This document shows positions 8,511 to 18,147 of a stretch of 64,000 bases of DNA, one piece after another; position 1 is the first letter of the stretch; each line of letters opens with the position of its first letter. Where the stretch lies: the NCBI RefSeq assembly GCF_030142155.1, contig NZ_CP126247.1, forward strand, positions 62,001 through 126,000, in the 5' to 3' direction. The DNA comes from Arthrobacter sp. zg-Y820. Its GTDB lineage: Bacteria > Actinomycetota > Actinomycetes > Actinomycetales > Micrococcaceae. Made by a program: the position numbers and the translations under genes. Under the pieces are notes generated by a model. It was not told where the DNA came from and ran no database searches. It saw only the letters and a program-made list of their open reading frames with translations.

Positions 8511-9919
8511 GCGCCGGAGCCCTGGCAGAGGTCAGCGAAACCCTCCCGGAGCGGCAGATCAGCTCCGCGGTGGCAGCGGTGCGCCGGACCTACGACTCGG
8601 GCCGGACCCGTCCGCTGTCCTGGCGGCGGGCCCAGCTTCAGGGCCTGATCCGGATGCTGACCGAGCGCGAGGCTGAGTTCGGCGCCGCCCTGGCCCGGGA
8701 CCTCGGCAAGAACCCGCTCGAGGGCTACCTGACCGAAATCTCCATCACCCGCGCCGAGGCCGAATACACGCTGAAGCACCTGGCGCAGTGGACCCGCAGC
8801 ACCCGCGTTCCGGTGCCGCTGGGCCTGCTGCCCGCCTCAGCCAAGACCGAGCCGCAGCCGCTGGGCGTGGTGCTGGTCATCGCACCGTGGAACTATCCCG
8901 TGCAGCTGCTGCTGGCTCCGCTGATCGGCGCCCTGGCGGCCGGCAACGCCGCGGTGCTGAAGCCCTCGGAGCTGGCTCCCGCCACCTCGGCGACAATGGC
9001 GGAACTGCTGCCGCAGTACCTGGACCCGGACGCCGTCGTCGTCATCCAGGGCGGGCAGGAAGCCAGCACCGCGCTGCTGGCCGAGCGCTTCGACTCCATC
9101 TTTTTCACCGGCGGGGAACGGGTGGGCCGGGTGGTGCTGCAGGCCGCCGCCAAATACCTGACTCCGGTCACGCTGGAACTGGGCGGGAAGTCGCCCGCCG
9201 TCGTGCTGGACGGCAATTTCGCCGCCATCGCCCGCCGGCTGGTGTACGGGAAGCTGCTGAATGCCGGACAGACCTGCGTGGCGCCGGATTACGTGCTCGT
9301 CACCGAGGCGGCGGCACCCAAGCTGCGCAAGCACCTGGTCCGAGCGGTCGCCGAGCTGTTCGGGAAGGATCCGGCGCGGAGCCCGGACCTGGGCCGGATC
9401 ATCAACGAACAGCACTGGGACCGGCTGCACGGTCTGCTGGAGAGCGGAACCGTGCTGGCCGGAGGACGCGGCGACCGGAACTCGCTGTACCTGGAGCCGA
9501 CCATCCTGACCGATGTTTCCCCGGACTCTCCGGTGATGCAGGAAGAGATTTTTGGTCCCATCCTGCCCGTGCTGACCGTGAAGGACCTCGATGAGGCCAT
9601 GGCGTTCATCAACGCCCGTCCGGTGCCGCTGGCGTCCTACCTGTACACGCACTCGGCAGCGGCCCGGAAGGCCTTTGAACGCGGGGTGCGGGCCGGCAGC
9701 GTGAACCACAACGTGAGCACGGTGCAGCTGGCCGTGCCCGGCCTGCCGTTCGGCGGCGCCGGCGCCAGCGGCACCGGCGCCTATCACGGCAAGTTCTCGT
9801 TCGACACGTTCAGCCAGCTGCGTCCGGTGTTCACCAAGGGCACCGCGCTGGACACGCTGCGGGTGGCCTATCCGCCGTACAACGGGCTCAAGCGGCGTTT
9901 GCTGCGCCGCCTGCTCTAA
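8507..9919 (+). CDS. Aldehyde dehydrogenase (ALDH3-like)
   Basis: This 470-residue NAD(P)-dependent aldehyde dehydrogenase oxidises aldehydes to acids. Residues seen are Asn129 in APWNYP, Glu224 in LELGGKSP and the nucleophile Cys257 in NAGQTC. The short length and PWNYP motif fit the ALDH3 class, which includes fatty-aldehyde dehydrogenases. ATGA overlap with the SDR gene indicates coupled translation and a shared pathway. No cofactor or substrate assignment is possible beyond class level. Confidence 0.93.
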   Translation: MSAGALAEVSETLPERQISSAVAAVRRTYDSGRTRPLSWRRAQLQGLIRMLTEREAEFGAALARDLGKNPLEGYLTEISITRAEAEYTLKHLAQWTRSTRVPVPLGLLPASAKTEPQPLGVVLVIAPWNYPVQLLLAPLIGALAAGNAAVLKPSELAPATSATMAELLPQYLDPDAVVVIQGGQEASTALLAERFDSIFFTGGERVGRVVLQAAAKYLTPVTLELGGKSPAVVLDGNFAAIARRLVYGKLLNAGQTCVAPDYVLVTEAAAPKLRKHLVRAVAELFGKDPARSPDLGRIINEQHWDRLHGLLESGTVLAGGRGDRNSLYLEPTILTDVSPDSPVMQEEIFGPILPVLTVKDLDEAMAFINARPVPLASYLYTHSAAARKAFERGVRAGSVNHNVSTVQLAVPGLPFGGAGASGTGAYHGKFSFDTFSQLRPVFTKGTALDTLRVAYPPYNGLKRRLLRRLL

Positions 9920-9940
9920 TCCGCCGCTGCCCCCCCCCGA

Positions 9941-9962
9941 CCCCGCCTGACCCGGCGGGGAC
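9941..9962. terminator. Terminator hairpin between convergent ALDH and pgm genes
   Basis: CCCCGCC (9941-9947) pairs with GGCGGGG (9954-9960). A run of nine C residues (9930-9938) lies just before it. Confidence 0.6.
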
Positions 9963-9978
9963 TAGGGAGAGATTGGGG

Positions 9979-11610
9979 CTAGGAAATGACGCCGTCCACA
10001 ATGGCCTTGGCCTCGGCCTGGACGGTGCGCAGGTGTTCCACGCCCTTGAAGGATTCGGCGTAGATCTTGTACACGTCCTCGGTGCCCGAGGGGCGGGCGG
10101 CAAACCAGGCATTCTCGGTGGTGACCTTCAGGCCGCCGATGGGTGCGCCGTTGCCCGGCGCCTCGGTCAGGCGCGCCGTGATGTCCTCGCCGGCCAGGGT
10201 GGTGGCGGTGACGTCCGAGGGCGAGAGCTTCGCCAGCGCCGCCTTCTGCTCGCGGCTGGCCGGGGCGTCCACGCGGGCGTACTCGGGATCGCCGAACTTT
10301 GCGGTCAGCTCCCGGTACCGCTGTGACGGCGTCTTGCCCGTCACCGCGGTGATCTCCGAGGCCAGCAGGGCCAGCAGGATGCCGTCCTTGTCGGTGGTCC
10401 AGGCCTTGCCGTCCAGGCGCAGGAAGGACGCGCCGGCGGATTCTTCGCCGCCGAAGGCCGCTTCACCGGAGAGCAGTCCCGGAACAAACCACTTGAAGCC
10501 CACCGGGACCTCCATCAGGGTTCGGCCCAGATCGCCGGTCACGCGGTCGATCATCGAGGAGGACACCAAGGTCTTTCCCACCACCGCGTCCTTCGGCCAG
10601 CCGGAGCGGTTCCGGTAGAGGTAGTCGATGGCGACGGCGAGGTAGTGGTTGGGGTTCATCAGCCCGGCGTCGGGCGTGACAATCCCGTGGCGGTCGGCGT
10701 CGGCGTCATTGCCGGTGGCAATGTCATATTCGTTGGCGCGCGAGATCAGCGAGGCCATCGCATCGGGGGAGGAGCAGTCCATGCGGATCTTCTCGTCCCA
10801 GTCCAGGGTCATGAACGCCCACTGCGGGTCCACGTTGGGGTTGACCACGCTCAGGTTCAGCTGGTGCATCTCCGCGATGGCACCCCAGTAGTCCACGGAG
10901 GCGCCGCCCAGGGGATCGGCGCCGATGTGCAGGCCGGATTCGCGGATCGCGTCCAGGTTCAGGACCGACGGAAGGTCCTCGACGTAGTTCTGCAGGAAGT
11001 CGTAGGTGCCCACCGAGTCGGCCAGCCGCGCCTCGCCGAGCGGAATGCGCCGCACGCCGCGCAGCCCGTCCTCCAGCAGTTCATTGGCGCGGTTGGCGAT
11101 CCAATTGGTGGCCTCGGAACCGGCGGGGCCGCCGGTGGGCGGGTTGTACTTGAAACCGCCGTCTGCCGGAGGATTGTGCGAGGGCGTGATGATGATGCCG
11201 TCGGCCTCCTCGGTGCGGCCGGTGTTGTGCTTCAGGATCGCGTGGCTCAGCGCCGGAGTGGGCGTGAAGCCGTTGCGGGAATCGATCAGCACGTTCACGC
11301 CGTTGCCGGCGAGAACCTCCAGGGCGGTGTTCTGCGCCGGCTCCGACAGGGCGTGGGTGTCCTTGCCCATGAACAGCGGACCGGTGATGCCCTGTCCGGT
11401 GCGGTACTCAACAATCGCCTGCGTGATGGCGGCGATGTGCGGTTCGTTGAAGGCCCCGTTCAGGGACGAGCCGCGGTGACCCGACGTGCCGAAGACGACC
11501 CGCTGCGCGGGGTCCTGCATGTCCGGCGTGACGTCGTAGTAGGCATCCAGGAGTGCCGTCAGGTTCACAAGGTCGGAGGGTTGGGCAACTGTGCCAGCTC
11601 GGGTAGACAT
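9979..11610 (-). CDS. pgm: Phosphoglucomutase
   Basis: This alpha-D-phosphohexomutase, about 543 residues, interconverts glucose-1-phosphate and glucose-6-phosphate. FGTSGHRGS lies near the N-terminus, the active phosphoserine is in ITPSHNPP, the metal loop is DADADRHGI, and the sugar-binding GGEESAG and C-terminal [10 protein letters not shown] phosphate-binding motifs are present. The start used is ATG 11610 (MSTRAGTV). An ATG 7 codons upstream (11631) is possible, as neither has a well-spaced Shine-Dalgarno. It is transcribed alone, towards the aldehyde dehydrogenase gene. Confidence 0.94.
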   Translation of the reverse strand: MSTRAGTVAQPSDLVNLTALLDAYYDVTPDMQDPAQRVVFGTSGHRGSSLNGAFNEPHIAAITQAIVEYRTGQGITGPLFMGKDTHALSEPAQNTALEVLAGNGVNVLIDSRNGFTPTPALSHAILKHNTGRTEEADGIIITPSHNPPADGGFKYNPPTGGPAGSEATNWIANRANELLEDGLRGVRRIPLGEARLADSVGTYDFLQNYVEDLPSVLNLDAIRESGLHIGADPLGGASVDYWGAIAEMHQLNLSVVNPNVDPQWAFMTLDWDEKIRMDCSSPDAMASLISRANEYDIATGNDADADRHGIVTPDAGLMNPNHYLAVAIDYLYRNRSGWPKDAVVGKTLVSSSMIDRVTGDLGRTLMEVPVGFKWFVPGLLSGEAAFGGEESAGASFLRLDGKAWTTDKDGILLALLASEITAVTGKTPSQRYRELTAKFGDPEYARVDAPASREQKAALAKLSPSDVTATTLAGEDITARLTEAPGNGAPIGGLKVTTENAWFAARPSGTEDVYKIYAESFKGVEHLRTVQAEAKAIVDGVIS

Positions 11611-11695
11611 ACCCCTAAGCATGCCAAACAAAAGCCGCCGGTGGCAGATCGGCCGCCCGCGGATGTGGCAGAAGGCAGCTAAGGTGGCCGCCCGC

Positions 11696-11923
11696 TTAGG
11701 CCTTCCGGCCCTCCGGTTCGGAACCGGTGCGGCCGGACGTCTTGCTGTTCGAATTCGATCCTTCGGAAATACTCGCGTGGACCTCCACCCGGTGATCGGT
11801 TTTATTGGGATCCCCCGTGCCGTCGGGAATGACGTCAGCCCCGGACTCCACCAGTGCCTCCGCGGGATTTTCAGTACCCTCGTTGGGATCCTTGCCGGTG
11901 CCCTTGCTCTTGTCCTCTGCCAT
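11696..11923 (-). CDS. Small hydrophilic protein, unknown function
   Basis: This 75-residue, charged, probably disordered protein begins [14 protein letters not shown] and ends GSEPEGRKA, with no hydrophobic segment or cysteine. ATG 11923 is fixed by a strong AGAAGGAGG site 8 nt upstream, although the frame is open further back. Its composition recalls stress-induced hydrophilic proteins of actinobacteria. It lies alone between pgm and the peptide symporter. Confidence 0.75.
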   Translation of the reverse strand: MAEDKSKGTGKDPNEGTENPAEALVESGADVIPDGTGDPNKTDHRVEVHASISEGSNSNSKTSGRTGSEPEGRKA

Positions 11924-12050
11924 GGCGTGTCCTCCTTCTGCGGAAGCGGGAGTCCCGCCCTCCACCATCATCAGGCCTGCGATTTCAGTAGTACCACTCG
12001 GGGAACGGCGGATCCAGCGGTTCCGGCGGACAGCCTGCATCGCGGCTTAA

Positions 12051-12089
12051 CCAACGACGACGACGGCGGGAAGCCGTCGTCGTCGTTGG
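12051..12089 (-). terminator. Strong hairpin after the peptide symporter
   Basis: A perfect 17-bp stem, CCAACGACGACGACGGC (12051-12067) with its complement at 12073-12089, closes a GGGAA loop. It lies just past the minus-strand stop at 12118. Confidence 0.8.
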
Positions 12090-12117
12090 AGAAGCCTGGA
12101 AAGGCTTGGCGTAGTGC

Positions 12118-13587
12118 TTAGCGCACGCCGCTCATCAGCTTCTTGATGGCGGGCGTAGCCACGACCAGGGCGGCGCCCAGGACGATGGCGGTGATGCCGC
12201 TGAACGCGAAGTAGCTGACCTCGGTGGCCGGGTCGTAGAACTGTGCCAGCCAGCCGGCCATGGTGGTGCCCAAGGAGACGGACAGGAAGAACAGGGCCAC
12301 CATCTGGGTCCGGAAGACAGCCGGCGCCAGCTTGGTCGCCACTGACAGGCCGATCGGGGACAGGAACAGCTCGGCAAACGTGAACAGCAGCAGGATGCCG
12401 GCCAGGGCCAGCAGCGGCGTGCTGTTCGGGGCGCCGCCGGAGAACGGGATGAAGGCGAGGAACGCCAGGCCCATGACGGCCAGGCCCATGGCGAACTTCA
12501 GCGGGGAAGACGGCTGCTTGTCGCCCAGCTTGGTCCAGAGTGCAGCGAAGACCGCGGCGAAAATGATGATGAACACGGGGTTGATGGACTGCACGAAGCT
12601 GGGCGGCATTTCCCAGCCGAACAGGGTGCGGTCCAGCGAGGAGTCGGCGTAGATGGCCACCACGGTGAACTGCTGCTGGAACAGGGCCCAGAAGGCGGCG
12701 CTGGCCACGAACATCGGAATGAAGGAGTAGACGCGGCGGCGCTCAATCCTGTTGACCTTCTTGCTCGTCAGGATCACCACGAAGTAGCCAATGGACGCCA
12801 GGATGGCCAGGGTGGCCATGACCGGAGCCAGGTTTTCCGCGGTCAGCAGGCCGAAGAACACGGCCAGGACGATCAGCACGAGCGCGGCCACCGTTCCGGC
12901 GATCACCTTGGTGAACAGCGGGCGCGGCAGCGGGTTGCTGACCAGATGGGCGGCCTCGGGCAGGTGCTTGCGGGTCAGGGCGTACTGGGTCAGGCCGATG
13001 ACCATGCCGACGGCGGCCAGGCCGAAGCCGAAGTGGAAGCCGAACTTGTTCTGGACGAGGCCGGTCAGGATGGGGCCGACGAGGGCGCCGAGGTTGATGC
13101 CCATGTAGAAGATGGAGAACCCGGCGTCGCGGCGCTCATCCGTCTCTGTGTAGAGGGTGCCAACAAGCGAGGTTGCGTTGGCCTTCAGGCCGCCGGAACC
13201 GAGGGCGATCAGGATCAGGCCGGCGGCCAGTCCCGCCGCGCCCGGAAGCACGGCCAGGGAGATGTGGCCCAGCACGATGATGATCGCCGAGTAGAACAGG
13301 ACACGTTCCGAGCCCAGCAGGCGGTCCGCAACCCAGGCACCGAGAATGGTGGACAGGTAAACGCCACCGCCGTAGGCGCCGACAAGTCCGGTGGCGACGG
13401 CCATGTCGATACCCAGGCCGCCGTCGGCGACTGAGTAGTACATGTAGTACAGCAGGATGCCCTGCATGCCGTAGAAGGAGAACCGTTCCCACAGCTCGAC
13501 GCTGAAGAGGTTCGCCAACATGCGGGGATGGCCAAAGAAGGACTTTCGGGCCGACGGGGCGGCTGAGGTGCTGGGATTAGAACTCAC
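12118..13587 (-). CDS. POT-family peptide/H+ symporter
   Basis: This 489-residue proton-coupled oligopeptide transporter (PTR2/POT, MFS fold) has roughly 14 hydrophobic helices. The family signature includes ELWERFSFYGMQGILLYYM (31-49), with the ExxER proton motif, and GYGGG/ILGAWVADRLLG around the first helix pair. It imports di- and tripeptides. The GTG start at 13587 has no Shine-Dalgarno but a -10-like GAACAT 6 nt away, inside a perfect palindrome. A strong terminator hairpin follows the gene. Confidence 0.93.
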   Translation of the reverse strand: MSSNPSTSAAPSARKSFFGHPRMLANLFSVELWERFSFYGMQGILLYYMYYSVADGGLGIDMAVATGLVGAYGGGVYLSTILGAWVADRLLGSERVLFYSAIIIVLGHISLAVLPGAAGLAAGLILIALGSGGLKANATSLVGTLYTETDERRDAGFSIFYMGINLGALVGPILTGLVQNKFGFHFGFGLAAVGMVIGLTQYALTRKHLPEAAHLVSNPLPRPLFTKVIAGTVAALVLIVLAVFFGLLTAENLAPVMATLAILASIGYFVVILTSKKVNRIERRRVYSFIPMFVASAAFWALFQQQFTVVAIYADSSLDRTLFGWEMPPSFVQSINPVFIIIFAAVFAALWTKLGDKQPSSPLKFAMGLAVMGLAFLAFIPFSGGAPNSTPLLALAGILLLFTFAELFLSPIGLSVATKLAPAVFRTQMVALFFLSVSLGTTMAGWLAQFYDPATEVSYFAFSGITAIVLGAALVVATPAIKKLMSGVR

Positions 13588-13588
13588 C

Positions 13589-13600
13589 CGAACATGTTCG
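13589..13600. promoter_or_regulatory. Perfect 12-bp palindrome over the -10 of the peptide symporter
   Basis: CGAACATGTTCG is its own complement and spans -2 to -13 from the GTG start, covering the GAACAT -10 (13594-13599). It is placed where a repressor would block a leaderless promoter. No regulator is identified. Confidence 0.5.
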
Positions 13601-13775
13601 CATCGGCATATGTGTGCGCGGGGCGGCCTCGGGGCGGAATTCTCCGCGCTATCGCTTCAGGAGCCTGCTGGGCAGTGAGAAACATCACCGGCAAATTGGT
13701 TCTACGGCACACTGTTACGGCATCCATGGCGACCTCAGGCGGGGTGCGGGGAACTCATGGACTAGTATACGCGTT

Positions 13776-15218
13776 TTAGGATTCCAACTGCGCGGCGACG
13801 GCCAACAGCTGGGCCTCTGCGCCGGGCCGTCCGATCAGTTGAATGCCCATGGACAGGCCGTCCGGCGTTCTCAGGGTCGGTACGGAGATGGCCGGGAGTC
13901 CGCACACATTGACCATCGATGTGAAGGGCGAGTAGCGGCACTGCCGGGCGTAGTCCTCCAAGCCCAGTGCCTCTTCGTCCGGAAATCCGGCTTCGGGCGG
14001 GTTTTCCCAGTACCAGCCCACCGGGCGCGGAGTTTGGCCCAGCGCCGGAGTGAGGATCATGTCATAGGCGCTGTAGGCGCGGATGGTGTCCTCTTCGAAG
14101 CGGCGCAGGACATCCAGCGCCGACGCCAGCTCCCCGGCCGAACGCTGCAGGGCCCGACGGCGGACCGCCGCCGTGAGCGGTGTCAGCCTCCGCTCGGCGC
14201 CCTCGGGCAGGACCAAGGTGGCGAGCGAGGCCGTCCACACCGTCTGGAAAGCCTCCGGATAGCGCTCGTCGTAGCTGAGTTCGGCGTCAACCACGTCATG
14301 GCCGGCTGCGGTGAGCGCGCGGATGCCGGTGGTGAGTGCCTGCACCGCCTCGGGATCCAGGACGATCTCCAGGCGCGAGGAGAACGGCGAGAGGGTGCTC
14401 ACTCCGATCCGGAAACGCCCTGCGGCCCGCTGGGCCGCGGCCAGGAAGCTGCCCTCGAAGGGCGCGGCCGACGTCGCATGATGGTTGGGGCCGGCGACCA
14501 TGGCGTCCAGCAGCAGCCCCGCATCCGCGGCGTTGCGCGCCAGGGGTCCGGCCACCACAAACTGGCCCAGGTCGTTCTGGCCACCTCCGGCCGGCACCCG
14601 CCCGCGGTTCGGTTTCAAGCCCACCAGTCCGGTGGCCGCGGCCGGAATGCGCACCGATCCGCCGCCGTCAGTGCCCGGCGCGAATGGAATCATGCCCGCT
14701 GCCACGGCCGCGGCGCTGCCGCCGCTGGAGCCGCCCGGGCTTCGCATCGGGTCCAGGGGGTTCCGGGCCGGAGCGCCGATGAAATTCTCGCTGTAGCTGC
14801 TGAGCCCGAACTCCGGAACCTGGGTCTTGCCCAGGCTGATGGCCCCGGCGCCGCGCAGGACGGCGGGGAGGGGGCCGTCCTCGGCCGGAACATACGGTTC
14901 CAGGGCGGCGGTGCCCAGCGTGGTGGGTATTCCGGCAACATCGGTCAGATCCTTGTGGGCCAGCGGCATGCCGTGAAGCAGCCCCAGGGGCTCGCCGCGG
15001 GCAAATCGTTCATCGGCCGCCGCCGCCTCCCGCAGGGCGGGTTCCGGAGTGGGCAGCAGGAAGGCGCCCAGTGCCGGATTTCGTTCCTCGATGCGCCGGA
15101 GGAAATAGCCGGTCACCTCGCGGGCGCTGACTTCACCCGAGGCGAGGCGGTCCCGCCACTGCAGGGCAGTGGGCTCAGTCGACGGTGAAGTCGGACCGGG
15201 AAGCGGCGGAGCGGACAT
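13776..15218 (-). CDS. Amidase (amidase signature family)
   Basis: This 480-residue amidase hydrolyses amide bonds through the Ser-Ser-Lys triad. Lys is in LAHKDLTDVAG, and the Ser-rich PGGSSGGSAAAVAAG and GTDGGGSVRIPA segments supply cis-Ser and nucleophile. Length and motif order fit the family, which includes GatA and many stand-alone amidases. No gatB or gatC lies nearby, so this is not the tRNA amidotransferase. ATG 15218 is fixed by GGAGGT 4 nt upstream. Substrate unknown. Confidence 0.92.
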   Translation of the reverse strand: MSAPPLPGPTSPSTEPTALQWRDRLASGEVSAREVTGYFLRRIEERNPALGAFLLPTPEPALREAAAADERFARGEPLGLLHGMPLAHKDLTDVAGIPTTLGTAALEPYVPAEDGPLPAVLRGAGAISLGKTQVPEFGLSSYSENFIGAPARNPLDPMRSPGGSSGGSAAAVAAGMIPFAPGTDGGGSVRIPAAATGLVGLKPNRGRVPAGGGQNDLGQFVVAGPLARNAADAGLLLDAMVAGPNHHATSAAPFEGSFLAAAQRAAGRFRIGVSTLSPFSSRLEIVLDPEAVQALTTGIRALTAAGHDVVDAELSYDERYPEAFQTVWTASLATLVLPEGAERRLTPLTAAVRRRALQRSAGELASALDVLRRFEEDTIRAYSAYDMILTPALGQTPRPVGWYWENPPEAGFPDEEALGLEDYARQCRYSPFTSMVNVCGLPAISVPTLRTPDGLSMGIQLIGRPGAEAQLLAVAAQLES

Positions 15219-15364
15219 GTGACCTCCGGGACGGCGGATTATTTTCCGGACTGGGCTCCCACTATAGGCTGGGAGGAAGTTGACACCCGGTCCGGTGTTC
15301 CGGCGTGCCGCCGGAGCCCGAAGAGGCCCGGGGCCGCCGCACATGCAAAGACAGGAACCGGAAA

Positions 15365-15682
15365 ATGGAAAACGTATCAGTAGGCGAGATCAGCAGCGAT
15401 GCCAAGATTCTGGACGTTCGGGAGGACTACGAATGGGAAGCGGGGCACATCGACGGCGCCCTCCACATTCCTCTCGACTCCCTGCCCGAACGCCTCAATG
15501 ACCTGGACCCGGACCAGGATCTCGCCGTCATCTGCCGGTCCGGCGGCCGCAGCGCGCGAGCCACTGCCTGGCTGGAATCCCACGGCTACTCGGCTGTGAA
15601 TGTCACCGGCGGCATGGGTGCGTGGCTGGAAGCCGGAAAGCCCATGGTCTCCGACAACGGGCAGGACCCCACGGTCGTATGA
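15365..15682 (+). CDS. Single-domain rhodanese-like protein
   Basis: This 105-residue rhodanese-homology protein (GlpE/PspE class) has the persulfide-forming Cys in the loop ICRSGGRSARA, plus LDVREDYEWEAGHIDGA, the usual first half-motif. It probably moves sulfane sulfur in the cytosol. The stop overlaps the start of pheA by ATGA, so the two are translated together although no functional link is known. A GGAA site precedes the ATG. Confidence 0.9.
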   Translation: MENVSVGEISSDAKILDVREDYEWEAGHIDGALHIPLDSLPERLNDLDPDQDLAVICRSGGRSARATAWLESHGYSAVNVTGGMGAWLEAGKPMVSDNGQDPTVV

Positions 15683-16641
15683 GTGCTTCGCCCAGCACCG
15701 GTGCCGGCAGCGAAACCGAGGGCCTGATTTACACCTATTTGGGCCCCGAGGGCACCTTCACGGAGGCCGCCCTGCTGCAGGTTCCGGGTGCGGATGCGTC
15801 GGAGCGCATTCCCGCCACCAGCGTGAACACCGCCTTGGAAATGGTCCGCAGCGGCCGCGCCGATGCTGCAGTGGTGCCCATTGAAAACTCGGTGGAGGGC
15901 GGCGTCAGTGCCACCCTGGACGCCATTTCGGCCGGCGATGCGCTGCGCATCCGGCGCGAAATCCTGGTTCCCATCACCTTCGTCCTGGCCGCACGGCCCG
16001 GACTGGACCTGGCCGGCATCACCACCGTCTCCACGCACTCCCATGCCTGGGCCCAATGCCGGAACTGGGCGGAAATAAACATTCCGCAGGCGGAATATCT
16101 CCCCGCGTCGTCGACCGCGGCCGCAGCGACGGGCCTCCTCTCCCCGGGGGCCGGGTACGACGCCGCCATCTGTTCGCCGTTGGTGGCGGAGCGGCTGGGC
16201 CTGAACGTGATCCGCACCGACATCGGCGACGTGGCCGACGCCGTGACCCGCTTCGTGCTCCTGAGCCGGCCCGCTGCCCTGCCGGCGCCCACCGGGGCCG
16301 ACAAGACCACTCTCGTGGTGCCGCTGCCGGAGGACCATCCCGGTGCGCTGATGGAAATCCTGGACCAGTTTTCCGCCCGCGGGGTGAACCTGAGCCGGAT
16401 TGAGTCGCGGCCCACCGGGCTGTTCCTGGGCGACTACTTCTTCAGCATTGACGCCGACGGCCACATCAATGATGCCCGGATGGCCGACGCCCTGAAGGGC
16501 CTGCACCGGATCAGCCCGAACCTGCGGTTCCTGGGCTCCTACCCCCGGGCTGACCACCGCGAGCCCGAAATTCCAAAGCACACCAGCGACGAGGCCTTCC
16601 GCTCGGCGGACCGCTGGCTTCAGGGCCTGCTCGACGGCTAA
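15679..16641 (+). CDS. pheA: Prephenate dehydratase
   Basis: This 320-residue enzyme converts prephenate to phenylpyruvate in phenylalanine synthesis. The dehydratase domain (about 17-200) starts TYLGPEGTFTEAAL and carries the catalytic Thr in DAVTRFVLL. It is followed by an ACT domain (about 213-290) whose ESRPTG motif binds phenylalanine for feedback inhibition. There is no chorismate mutase domain, as usual in actinobacteria. Translation is coupled to the rhodanese by ATGA. Confidence 0.95.
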   Translation: MSASPSTGAGSETEGLIYTYLGPEGTFTEAALLQVPGADASERIPATSVNTALEMVRSGRADAAVVPIENSVEGGVSATLDAISAGDALRIRREILVPITFVLAARPGLDLAGITTVSTHSHAWAQCRNWAEINIPQAEYLPASSTAAAATGLLSPGAGYDAAICSPLVAERLGLNVIRTDIGDVADAVTRFVLLSRPAALPAPTGADKTTLVVPLPEDHPGALMEILDQFSARGVNLSRIESRPTGLFLGDYFFSIDADGHINDARMADALKGLHRISPNLRFLGSYPRADHREPEIPKHTSDEAFRSADRWLQGLLDG

Positions 16642-16724
16642 TCTCTCCGCAGCGACATTTCGGTGCGACCCTGCTGTCGGACAGGCCCGGTGCACCGGAA
16701 ACAGGAAAACGCGAAGGGAAAAAC

Positions 16725-17696
16725 ATGCGGCTGCGGCGGAGCAACTGTGAGCATCCGGGATATTCGCGGCTGCGCCGGGGGCGCGGTTTCAGCTACCGCG
16801 GGCTGCGCGGCGACGTACTGAAAGACCGGGAAACCCTGGAGCGGATCCGCGCCCTGGCCATTCCTCCTGCCTGGACGGACGTCTGGATAAGCCCTTATGC
16901 CAACGGTCACATCCAGGCGACCGGGACGGATGCCGCCGGTCGCCGGCAATACATCTACCACCTGCACTGGCGGGAACTGAAGGACCGGGAGAAGTTTGAC
17001 CGGTCCCTGGCCTTTGCCCAGGCCCTGCCGGCGGCCAGGCGCCTGATCACCAAGCATCTGCGCACCGACGGTGCCGGTCCGCAGCGCGCTTATGCCGCGG
17101 CCCTGCGGATTGTCGACGCCGGAGCCCTGCGCATCGGCGGGGAGCGGTATGCCGAGGTCAACGGCTCCTACGGAACCACCACGCTGCGCGTGGAGCACGT
17201 CACGGTGCAGGGGGCCGAGGTGAAGTTCGATTTCCCGGGTAAGAGCGGGCAGGAGTGGCACACCTCGATTGCGGATCCGGACCTGGTGGCTGCCCTGGAG
17301 CCCATGCTCGCCCGTCCGAAGCCCGACACCGCGCTGGCCTATCAGGACGGTGACGGAGGATGGCACAGCATCACCGGCGCCTCGCTGAACGCCTTCCTGA
17401 AGGAGGTCACCGGCGGGGACTTCACGGCCAAGGATTTCCGCACCTGGCAGGCCACGGTGGTGGCCGCGATGCACCTGGCCCGGGCGTTCCCGGCGGCGTC
17501 CACGCAGAAAGCCAAGCAGCAGGCCGCGGCCGCCACGGCACGTAAAGTGGCCGAACACCTCGGCAATACCCCCGCCGTGGCCCGGAAATCCTACATCGAC
17601 CCGCGGGTGGTGGACCGGTTCTTCGGCGGCGAGGTCATCGACGTGGGCGGGTTCTCCGCCTCCGAAACGGCCGTCCGGCTGATGCTCACCCCCTGA
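16725..17696 (+). CDS. DNA topoisomerase IB (poxvirus-like)
   Basis: This 323-residue bacterial topoisomerase IB nicks and swivels duplex DNA through a 3'-phosphotyrosine. The N-terminal DNA-binding part contains the AIPPAWTDVWI block, and the catalytic core has LRIGGERYAEVNGSYG (Arg), KDFRTWQAT (Arg/Lys region) and nucleophile Tyr290 in ARKSYIDPR. The start ATG follows GAAGGG at good spacing. This family is sporadic in bacteria and absent from many, so the gene is probably non-essential. It is transcribed alone after pheA. Confidence 0.93.
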   Translation: MRLRRSNCEHPGYSRLRRGRGFSYRGLRGDVLKDRETLERIRALAIPPAWTDVWISPYANGHIQATGTDAAGRRQYIYHLHWRELKDREKFDRSLAFAQALPAARRLITKHLRTDGAGPQRAYAAALRIVDAGALRIGGERYAEVNGSYGTTTLRVEHVTVQGAEVKFDFPGKSGQEWHTSIADPDLVAALEPMLARPKPDTALAYQDGDGGWHSITGASLNAFLKEVTGGDFTAKDFRTWQATVVAAMHLARAFPAASTQKAKQQAAAATARKVAEHLGNTPAVARKSYIDPRVVDRFFGGEVIDVGGFSASETAVRLMLTP

Positions 17697-17823
17697 CGGG
17701 TTTGCGCCGCCGGCTTTTCCCGTTTCCCCGTTCGTAAGTATGCTGATGGTAAGAGTGCGGTGTTTCCGCACACGCGGCACAGGATCCAACGGGTCCTGTC
17801 TCAACGTTCAGGAAGGTAAGCAC

Positions 17824-18096
17824 ATGTCTGAATATCCCAATGAGGAAGAACAGCTGACCGACCCCAAGCCCAGCGGACAGTCCACAGCTGACGACAACTA
17901 CCGCGGTGACGCCGGAGACCAGGGCAACGACATCCGGTTCGCCGAGGAAGAGCAGCTGATCCGCGAACAGGCCTCTCCGAAGTCAGTCAACCGTGACGAC
18001 GAAGGCGAGTACACGGATGCCGAGGGTGCCGAGGGCGGCAAGTCCGGCAAGGACGAAGGCGGCTACACGGACGCCGAAGGCACGCAGGACTCCTAG
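17824..18096 (+). CDS. Small acidic repeat protein, unknown
   Basis: This 90-residue, strongly acidic, probably disordered protein has two near-copies of a motif, GEYTDAEG and GGYTDAEG, in its second half, and two EEQL segments in the first. There is no hydrophobic stretch, cysteine or tryptophan. The start ATG has a clear AGGAAGG site. It may belong to small stress-related hydrophilic proteins, but that is composition-based inference only. Confidence 0.75.
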   Translation: MSEYPNEEEQLTDPKPSGQSTADDNYRGDAGDQGNDIRFAEEEQLIREQASPKSVNRDDEGEYTDAEGAEGGKSGKDEGGYTDAEGTQDS

Positions 18097-18147
18097 TCCC
18101 GCCTGCCGGTCCCGTCCGGGTTGGCCGCCGGCGGAAAGGGCGCCTGA

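Noticed and set aside
13589..13600. SOS (LexA) box reading of the palindrome
   Set aside because: The arms are separated by 2 bases rather than 4 as in actinobacterial LexA sites.
13614..15188. 524-codon plus-strand frame opposite the amidase
   Set aside because: Shadow of the amidase coding strand; no ribosome site and no domain.
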